Assembly: GCA_963710175.1 (NCBI GenBank)
Contig: CAVPZC010000001.1
Coordinates: 1,922,001-1,986,000, forward strand
Direction of reading: 5' to 3'
Source of the DNA: Phormidesmis sp963710175
GTDB taxonomy: Bacteria; Cyanobacteriota; Cyanobacteriia; Phormidesmidales; Phormidesmidaceae
Length of the DNA: 64,000 nt
Positions within the stretch are counted from its first letter, which is position 1. Every line of letters starts with the position of its first letter. The notes under the pieces were generated by a model. The model saw only the letters and a list, made by a program, of their open reading frames with translations, had not been told where the DNA came from and ran no database searches. This document shows positions 58,138 through 64,000 of the stretch, in pieces. The position numbers and the translations under genes were made by a program.

Positions 58138-59646
58138 ATGTCATTTCCCAGATCCAGCGGCATCTTACTGCATCCCACATCGCTTCCCGGTCGTTTTGGT
58201 ATCGGTGATTTGGGTTTTCAAGCCTATCGATTTGTTGACTTTTTGATTGAGAGCCAGCAGCAGCTCTGGCAAATTTTACCGCTCGGGCCAACAGGCCATG
58301 GCAACTCACCCTACATGGCCTATTCGGCTATGGCGGGCAACCCGCTGCTGATCAGCCTGGAGACGATTCAAGCGCACGGCCTGATTGACGCCGACGATCT
58401 GGCCCAAGCTGAGCCTTTCCCAGAAAACGCCGTGGACTACGAAGCGGTTTATGGTTTTAAGCTAAGCCGGTTGCGCAAGGCTGCTGAACGGTTCAAGGAG
58501 ATCGCTGACGATGACACTCGTCAGGCGTTTATCCAGTTTCGTAAAGACTGCGCCGTTTGGATAGAAGACTACGGCCTATTTATGGCTTTAAAGAATGCTC
58601 ATGGTGGCGCACCTTGGCCGCAGTGGGATGCGTCAATTGCCCGGCGGGAGCCGGACGCGCTCAACCGTGCCCGAGTGGATCTAGCTGCTGACATCTTTTT
58701 CCATGAGTACATGCAGTTTGAATTTTACCGTCAATGGTCTGATCTAAAGACCTATGCCAACCAGCACGGTATCCAGATCGTGGGCGACATGCCTATCTAT
58801 GTGGCGCATGACAGCGCTGACGTATGGGCCAATCCTGAGAACTTCATGCTTGATGAAGAGACGCTTAACCCTTCGCAGATGGCTGGGGTGCCGCCCGATT
58901 ATTTTAGTCAAACTGGCCAGCTGTGGGGCAACCCTACCTACAACTGGGAGGTCGTTCAAGCCAGTGGGTTTAGCTGGTGGCTACAGCGCCTGCGGGCAAT
59001 GTTGGCCTGTGTGGATTTGATCAGGATTGACCACTTTCGAGGGTTTGAAGCGTTTTGGGCTGTGGAAGCTGGTCAAAACACCGCTATTAACGGGACGTGG
59101 GTAGAAGCACCTGGAGATGCTTTTTTCGAGACGGTAGAGGCGCAGCTGGGGCGATTGCCCTTCTTAGCAGAAGATTTGGGGCTCATAGACGAGAAGGTGG
59201 AGGCACTGCGCGATCGCTTTGACCTCCCAGGCATGAAAATTTTGCAGTTCGCCTTCGGCTCGGATCACGAAAACCCTTACCTGCCTTACAACGTAGATCA
59301 CAACTTTTTGATCTACACAGGCACCCACGACAACGACACAACTGTTGGCTGGTTTAAGCAGGCTTCAGATCACGAGAAGCAGCATTTAGCGGCCTACATT
59401 GGCGCATTTGACCCAGATAACGTTCACTGGGCGATGATTCGGCTGGCGCTGAGTTCGGTAGCTAACCAGGCTATCGTCCCCTTACAAGATTTGTTAGGGC
59501 TGGGCAGCGGCGCTCGAATGAACACGCCAGGAATTGGCGAAGGCAACTGGGCGTGGCGCTATGTAACACCTATGCTCACGCCTACCATCAGCGCTCACCT
59601 CAAAGAGCTAACAGAGCTATATGGTCGGGGACGCGATCAGCAATAG
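58138..59646 (+). CDS. malQ: 4-alpha-glucanotransferase (amylomaltase / disproportionating enzyme)
   Basis: A 502-residue GH77 enzyme that transfers glucan chains between alpha-1,4-glucans, used in glycogen breakdown in cyanobacteria. Diagnostic blocks: SSGILLHPTSLPGRFGIGDLG at the start, LWQILPLGPTGHGNSPYMAYSAMAGNP, IVGDMPIYVAHDSADVWANPE, GVPPDYFSQTGQLWGNPTYNW, LIRIDHFRGFEAFWAV (nucleophile Asp in RIDHF), PFLAEDLGLID (acid/base Glu) and YTGTHDNDTTVGW (Asp). Complete, standard length. It is divergent from the NUDIX gene. Confidence 0.97.
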   Translation: MSFPRSSGILLHPTSLPGRFGIGDLGFQAYRFVDFLIESQQQLWQILPLGPTGHGNSPYMAYSAMAGNPLLISLETIQAHGLIDADDLAQAEPFPENAVDYEAVYGFKLSRLRKAAERFKEIADDDTRQAFIQFRKDCAVWIEDYGLFMALKNAHGGAPWPQWDASIARREPDALNRARVDLAADIFFHEYMQFEFYRQWSDLKTYANQHGIQIVGDMPIYVAHDSADVWANPENFMLDEETLNPSQMAGVPPDYFSQTGQLWGNPTYNWEVVQASGFSWWLQRLRAMLACVDLIRIDHFRGFEAFWAVEAGQNTAINGTWVEAPGDAFFETVEAQLGRLPFLAEDLGLIDEKVEALRDRFDLPGMKILQFAFGSDHENPYLPYNVDHNFLIYTGTHDNDTTVGWFKQASDHEKQHLAAYIGAFDPDNVHWAMIRLALSSVANQAIVPLQDLLGLGSGARMNTPGIGEGNWAWRYVTPMLTPTISAHLKELTELYGRGRDQQ

Positions 59647-59744
59647 CGTTTCGCCAGCTTTGCAGTAGCGGCTATTGGTAGTCATTTAGTAGCAGTCATT
59701 GCAACCGAACCCGAAAACCGAACCTCCGAGCGGGGCTAGCTTTG

Positions 59745-59815
59745 CTACGCTGCTCTTTAAAGGGACTGTCCTACACGTGAATCGTGTACAAAGAAGTACC
59801 CATAGAGCAGCGTGG
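59745..59815 (+). promoter_or_regulatory. Nested hairpins before the DnaJ-like gene
   Basis: CTACGCTGCTCT (59745-59756) pairs with AGAGCAGCGTGG (59804-59815) in 11 of 12 positions, enclosing a second palindrome TACACG/CGTGTA (59772-59777 with 59783-59788). It ends 53 bases before the ATG of the DnaJ-like gene. This could be a structured heat- or stress-sensing leader, or the terminator region of malQ; there is no T tract, which argues against the latter. Confidence 0.4.
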
Positions 59816-59868
59816 ATAGATCCATCTGTCTGAACCAGACCCGTTTTGACCAGTGAGGGAGGATAAAC

Positions 59869-60906
59869 ATGGCCGCAACTGACTTCAAAGATTATTACGC
59901 CATTTTGGGGGTCAATAAAACGGCCAAAGCTGACGAAATCAAGCGCTCTTTTCGGAAGCTAGCGCGCAAATATCATCCGGATGTCAACCCCGACAATAAA
60001 GCTGCCGAAGCCAAATTCAAAGAGGTCAGTGAAGCCTACGAGGTTCTCTCCGACGCCGATAAGCGCACAAAATACGATCAGTTTGGTCAGTATTGGCAGC
60101 AGGCGAGTCGGGCTGGCGGCGGCGGTCCGTCTGGTGGCCCAGCCGGTAGCGCTGGCGGCTTTGACTTTGGGGCTTACGGTAGCTTTGACGATTTTATTAA
60201 CGAGCTGCTAGGCCGGTTTGCCACGGGCGGCGGTGGGGGCAGCGCTCGCACTAAGGCTTACAGCTACCAGCAGCCAGGCGGAGCCAGCGGGTTTGACACT
60301 AGCGGCTTTGGCTTTGATCCGAGAACAGCCAGTCGGACGAATGCTAGAGCCAGCCCCAGCCGAGCAGCTTTTGACCAGACGGCCAATCTCAAGCTGAGCC
60401 TGTCCGAAGCATTTCACGGTACTCAAAAGCGCTTTAATATTGGCGGCGAATCGGTTAACGTGCGGATTCCTGCTGGCGTCAAGCCGGGGAGCAGAATTCG
60501 TTTAAAGGGCAAAGGTGCGCTTAACCCTCAAACCCAGCAGCGCGGCGATGTCTATCTGAGTGTTGAGCTTTTGTCGCACCGCTTCTTTCAGCTAGAGGGC
60601 GACAACTTGACCTGCGAGGTACCTATTACGCCAGACGAAGCGGTGCTAGGTGCTAAAGTCGCGGTGCCCACTCCCGATGGCAGCGTGACGGTTAGCATTC
60701 CAGCGGGTATAAAATCTGGACAGTCGCTGCGACTGCGCGGCAAGGGCTGGCCCCGGAAGAAAGGAGCTGAGCGCAGCGATCAGCTGGTGAAAGTAGTGAT
60801 TACGCCACCGAAAGAATTGAGCGATCGCGAAAAATCTCTCTATGAGCAAATCCGCGACAGTCGATCTACCGACCCAAGAGCGGAGCTGACCAGGATTCAG
60901 CTCTAG
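59869..60906 (+). CDS. DnaJ/CbpA-type co-chaperone without a zinc finger
   Basis: A 345-residue type II J-domain protein, a partner of DnaK. J domain at about 5-70: DYYAILGVNKTAKADEIKRSFRKLARKYHPDVNPDN, with the HPD motif intact. A Gly-rich linker (about 80-175, with GGGGPSGGPAGSAGG and a Gly/Phe part) follows, with no CxxCxGxG zinc finger. The C-terminal substrate-binding domains are clear (RFNIGGESVNVRIPAGVKPGSRIRLKGKG; RGDVYLSVELLSHRFFQLEGDNL; VPTPDGSVTVSIPAGIKSGQSLRLRGKGWP). A GAGGGAGGA ribosome-binding site precedes the ATG. It is most like CbpA-type proteins. Confidence 0.93.
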   Translation: MAATDFKDYYAILGVNKTAKADEIKRSFRKLARKYHPDVNPDNKAAEAKFKEVSEAYEVLSDADKRTKYDQFGQYWQQASRAGGGGPSGGPAGSAGGFDFGAYGSFDDFINELLGRFATGGGGGSARTKAYSYQQPGGASGFDTSGFGFDPRTASRTNARASPSRAAFDQTANLKLSLSEAFHGTQKRFNIGGESVNVRIPAGVKPGSRIRLKGKGALNPQTQQRGDVYLSVELLSHRFFQLEGDNLTCEVPITPDEAVLGAKVAVPTPDGSVTVSIPAGIKSGQSLRLRGKGWPRKKGAERSDQLVKVVITPPKELSDREKSLYEQIRDSRSTDPRAELTRIQL

Positions 60907-60997
60907 CGATCGCCTCGGGCAAATAGTACGCTCCTAGAAAACCGAATGTTGAAGTGGGAATTCTGTCCTATAACCCTAGATCTTCGTGAGCCCAGCT

Positions 60998-63874
60998 ATG
61001 GATAACCTGACAATGCGCCAGTCAGCCCGCACCCAGCAAGAGCTGCTTCATCGGATTGCCAATCGCATCCGTCAGTCCTTAGAGCTGCAAGAAATTCTAA
61101 ATACGACAGCTACAGAAGTCCGCGATTATCTAGAAATTGATCGGGTCAAGGTCTACAGTTTTAGTCCAGATAGTAGCGGCGTGGTGATTGCCGAGTCAAT
61201 TCATAACCATCGGCTGCCTTCTTTATTAGGTCTGCACTTTCCGGCTGACGATATTCCCACCTATGCTCGCGAGCTGTTTTTGAGAGCACGTCAGCGTTCA
61301 GTCGTCGACGTTGTTAACGCTCAGATCGGACTGAGCCCTTTAGATCATCCTGAGACCGGAGATCAAGCTGAGTGCGACATCCGCTACCGACCGCTAGACC
61401 CCTGCCACGCCGAGTATTTAACAGCGATGGGGGTGAAGTCTTCTGTGGTCGTGCCGATTGTTTTAAAGGAGCTTCCTAGCGAGAAAAGGACGCGTCTGGC
61501 CTCGGGCACCTCTGCAAAGCTGTGGGGTCTGCTGGCCTGTCATCACAGTGAGCCGCATAACGTCACCGAAGCCGAGCTACAGTTTATTCAGGCAGTAGTC
61601 GATCAGGTGGGAGTGGCGATCGCCCAGTCCATCTTACTCAACCAGGTTCGCGCCCAAGCCGAACAAGAAGCCAAGATCAACCGCGTCACCAAGCTGCTCT
61701 ACACCAGCCTCCCGATGAAACTGCAAGCGGCGCTCGAAGAAGCCGTAGCCACATTTGACGGCTCTGGCGGCAGACTTTACCTGACCGCCAACGAGACTCA
61801 ACCCAGAGAACTTTGTACCTGCGGGGAGCAGCCCGCCCTCATTCACGCAGAACAAGACCGAGTTGTTGAGGAAAACTTTCTCTGGAGAAACTTTTTACAC
61901 TCGGTCATTGAGTCTAGCCCTGATAGCAGCGGCTACCGGCCCTGGTCGGTTCAATGGATGCGTTCATCTTACAGCCTGGGCTTGCTGCACCAAGGAGAAG
62001 ATAGCTACCCTGGCCTGTGGGCTATCGATAACCTTTATCGCGAACCGCTATTTCGCACCCTGGCACCGTTTTTTGAATCCACCTCAGTTTGCAGTTTGCT
62101 GATTGTCCCACTGCGCCATGGGGTGAACGTAGTTGGCTGCCTGACGATTTTCCGCAATGAGGCCGATACAGACACTCTGTGGGCCGGATACCACAATCCA
62201 GATACTCGTCAGCTCATGGCCAGGCAGTCTTTTGAAGTGTGGCGACAGGACAGAAAAGGGCAGGCCAGCACTTGGACAGAAGCAGAAATCAAATTTGCCC
62301 AAGCGCTCAGTGAGCGCTTCGCTACCGCCATTGAACAGTACCGGCTGCACCAGCATATACGGGCCTTTAATGCCAACTTAGAGCAGCAGGTAGAAGAGCG
62401 TACACAGCAGCTACAGCTATCCAATCAAGAATTAGAAAATTCTTTTTCTAAACAAAAAGCGTTGGTTAGCATTGTCACTAAAATTCGTGAATCGCTCGAA
62501 ATCGAAGAGATCTTTCGGATTACGACCAAAGAGCTCAGCCAAATACTGGCCGCTGATCGAGTTTCGGTATATCAGTTTGATTCAGGCTGGGGCGGAGAAT
62601 TTGTAGCCGACTTCGAATCGGTCATACCCCGCTGGCTAGACATCGGGCCCTTAAAGGCCAGCACCATTTGGAACGATACTCATCTGCAAGAAACTCAAGG
62701 CGGCAGATATCGCCACGGGGAAGCTTTTGTGGTGGACGATGTCTATCAGCAGGGCTTTTCTCAGTGTCATCTAAACCTCTATGAGAAGTTCCATATAAAG
62801 GCTTTTATCACGGTTCCTATTTTTGTCGGGCAAAGTCTCTGGGGCATATTGTGTTCGTATCAGCATAAAGAGCCGCGTCACTGGGAAGCCTCAGAAGTTG
62901 ACTTTACCAACCAAATTGCAGCTCAGCTCAGCGTGGCTTTACAGCATGCTTCTTTACTGGCTTACAATCGCCGTAAAACGGAAGAACTCTCAAACACGCT
63001 CAGCGACCTGAAAGAAACGCAAACTCAGCTGATTCAAACAGAAAAAATGTCCAGTCTAGGTCAGCTAGTAGCCGGTATCGCTCACGAGATTAACAACCCG
63101 GTCAACTTTATTCATGCTAACCTGGTGCACCTAGAAGAGTATTCAAACAGCCTGCTCGAAACCATCGCTAACTATCAGGCGCACTACCCCGAACCCGCTG
63201 CCGAAATCAGCTTGCTGCTTGAAAATGCCGATATTGAATATATCGCAGAAGACCTACCCAGGCTCTGTTCTTCTTTATCTAGCGGCACCCGGCGCATTCA
63301 GGGCATTGTTTCTTCCCTGCGCAGCTTCTCCAGACTGGATGAATCGGACGTAAAAGAGGTCGATCTTCACGAAGGACTAGAAAGCACGCTGCTCATCTTA
63401 CAGTATCGACTGAAGACAGAGAGTTCTAAAGTTGTAATCGAGGTTATTAAAGAATATGGCGAGCTGCCGCTGGTAGAATGCCATCCGGGGCAGATAAATC
63501 AGGTATTTATGAATCTGTTAGCCAATGCTATTGACGAGCTGCAAACTCCCCTAGCTTCTGAGGAAAGCGCGCTCAAAACGATTACTATCACCACTGAGCT
63601 AGTGGCAAACAGCTGGGTAAATATATCTATTAAAGACGATGGCGACGGCATTCCAGAAGCAGCTTTAAACAAACTCTTCGATCCATTTTTTACAACTAAA
63701 CCTGTGGGAAAAGGGACGGGGCTAGGGCTATCAATCAGCTACAAGATTGTTGAAGAGCATGGCGGCAAGCTCTCTTGCGAGTCCGAACCGGGTAAAGGAA
63801 CTATTTTTACCGTCAAACTACCTATCCGCTCTGTGCTAGAGACCGCAGGTAAACCCAAAACCGCTGCCTCATAG
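60998..63874 (+). CDS. Hybrid photosensory histidine kinase: knotless phytochrome GAF-PHY plus CBCR-like GAF
   Basis: A 958-residue soluble kinase. Residues about 15-215 form a phytochrome-type GAF with FPADDIPTYAREL (the DIP block) and RYRPLDPCHAEYLTAMGV, where Cys136-His137 match the bilin-binding Cys-His of phytochromes. Residues about 230-450 form a PHY-like GAF: LWAIDNLYREPLF, then ARQSFEVW, the tongue motif (R-x-S-F kept). A coiled coil (NLEQQVEERTQQLQLSNQELE) leads to a third GAF (about 490-655) of cyanobacteriochrome type: NDTHLQETQGGRYR and FSQCHLNLYEKFHIKAFITVPIF, with its own Cys590-His591. The kinase follows: phosphoacceptor His696 in AGIAHEINNPVNF, N box NLLANAIDEL, DDGDGIPE, FFTTKPVGKGTGLGLSI. 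It has no PAS domain, so it is Cph2-like. An in-frame GTG lies at 60986; I chose ATG 60998. Confidence 0.9.
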   Translation: MDNLTMRQSARTQQELLHRIANRIRQSLELQEILNTTATEVRDYLEIDRVKVYSFSPDSSGVVIAESIHNHRLPSLLGLHFPADDIPTYARELFLRARQRSVVDVVNAQIGLSPLDHPETGDQAECDIRYRPLDPCHAEYLTAMGVKSSVVVPIVLKELPSEKRTRLASGTSAKLWGLLACHHSEPHNVTEAELQFIQAVVDQVGVAIAQSILLNQVRAQAEQEAKINRVTKLLYTSLPMKLQAALEEAVATFDGSGGRLYLTANETQPRELCTCGEQPALIHAEQDRVVEENFLWRNFLHSVIESSPDSSGYRPWSVQWMRSSYSLGLLHQGEDSYPGLWAIDNLYREPLFRTLAPFFESTSVCSLLIVPLRHGVNVVGCLTIFRNEADTDTLWAGYHNPDTRQLMARQSFEVWRQDRKGQASTWTEAEIKFAQALSERFATAIEQYRLHQHIRAFNANLEQQVEERTQQLQLSNQELENSFSKQKALVSIVTKIRESLEIEEIFRITTKELSQILAADRVSVYQFDSGWGGEFVADFESVIPRWLDIGPLKASTIWNDTHLQETQGGRYRHGEAFVVDDVYQQGFSQCHLNLYEKFHIKAFITVPIFVGQSLWGILCSYQHKEPRHWEASEVDFTNQIAAQLSVALQHASLLAYNRRKTEELSNTLSDLKETQTQLIQTEKMSSLGQLVAGIAHEINNPVNFIHANLVHLEEYSNSLLETIANYQAHYPEPAAEISLLLENADIEYIAEDLPRLCSSLSSGTRRIQGIVSSLRSFSRLDESDVKEVDLHEGLESTLLILQYRLKTESSKVVIEVIKEYGELPLVECHPGQINQVFMNLLANAIDELQTPLASEESALKTITITTELVANSWVNISIKDDGDGIPEAALNKLFDPFFTTKPVGKGTGLGLSISYKIVEEHGGKLSCESEPGKGTIFTVKLPIRSVLETAGKPKTAAS

Positions 63875-64000
63875 AAACCGCTGCTAAAGGACTATAATGA
63901 CTGCTAGCCCATGTCTAATTCTTCCTTACGGCAGAGATAGAGATGCTGAGCCTTTGCGTATGCTACTAAAGCTGTGAGGTCTAGAAGATATTTTGAGCGA
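63875..64000. other. Window end, no gene visible
   Basis: The last 126 bases contain no reading frame or hairpin I can support; the sequence is cut by the window edge. Confidence 0.4.

Noticed and set aside
1..64000. CRISPR array, rRNA genes, prophage or plasmid replication genes
   Set aside because: No regular spacer repeat, no rRNA-like conserved segments, and no integrase, capsid or Rep genes were seen.

Overview
The window is chromosomal DNA from a cyanobacterium. The evidence is the tRNA-Leu(UAA) gene carrying the cyanobacterial/plastid group I intron, ndhL next to a DUF3007 gene and trpA, the fbp-zwf-opcA cluster, a CPP1-like gene, a HetZ-like protein, a phytochrome/cyanobacteriochrome-type kinase, and the GCGATCGC (HIP1) octamer scattered through coding DNA. 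The HetZ-like gene fits a filamentous or Leptolyngbya-like lineage, but nothing here fixes the genus.

Layout. 1-3.1 kb is a worn accessory strip: the 3' part of an IS1182-type element, the stranded 3' end of an SGNH hydrolase gene, an MNT nucleotidyltransferase with a 27-codon HEPN stub, a PAP2 phosphatase and a frame-broken unknown ORF. 3.2-10 kb holds a peptidase M52-like protein, rpiA, an alpha/beta hydrolase, a CHRD protein divergent from an ECF sigma/anti-sigma pair, and a two-component pair. 10-22 kb holds a large acidic membrane protein, a FetB-type permease, a DegT aminotransferase, a UbiB/ABC1 kinase, a TPR protein and a MacB-type transporter. 22-28 kb holds an orphan response regulator, arsS with two TVP38 proteins, and an MscS channel.

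28.7-37.2 kb is the most distinctive block: four tightly packed genes for exported proteins (DUF11/SdrD-B-like protein, a 1228-residue predicted outer-membrane barrel, a beta-helix/OmpA protein, and a propeller-like/DUF11 protein). They look like one cell-envelope system whose function I do not know.

37-50 kb holds a PD-(D/E)XK-like protein, trpA, DUF3007, ndhL, intron-bearing tRNA-Leu, larC with a His-rich insert, a YrdC/YciO protein, a hetZ-like gene, a response regulator, a CPP1-like gene, hpd, an RlpA-like gene and rsmE. 50.5-64 kb holds an ArsR repressor, the oxidative pentose phosphate/Calvin genes opcA-zwf-fbp, glmU, ridA, a NUDIX gene, malQ, a DnaJ-like gene and a hybrid photosensory kinase (knotless phytochrome GAF-PHY plus a cyanobacteriochrome-like GAF and a histidine kinase).

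Small elements: a dispersed hairpin repeat of about 100 bp in three copies (17.9, 25.9, 55.4 kb), a 132-bp MITE with perfect 17-bp ends and a TTA target duplication (55.2 kb), several convergent-gene hairpins, and several short tandem duplications. Carbon metabolism is well represented (rpiA, zwf/opcA, fbp, malQ, glmU). Signalling is dense, with four response-regulator or kinase loci plus an ECF sigma. No CRISPR array, rRNA or prophage was seen.
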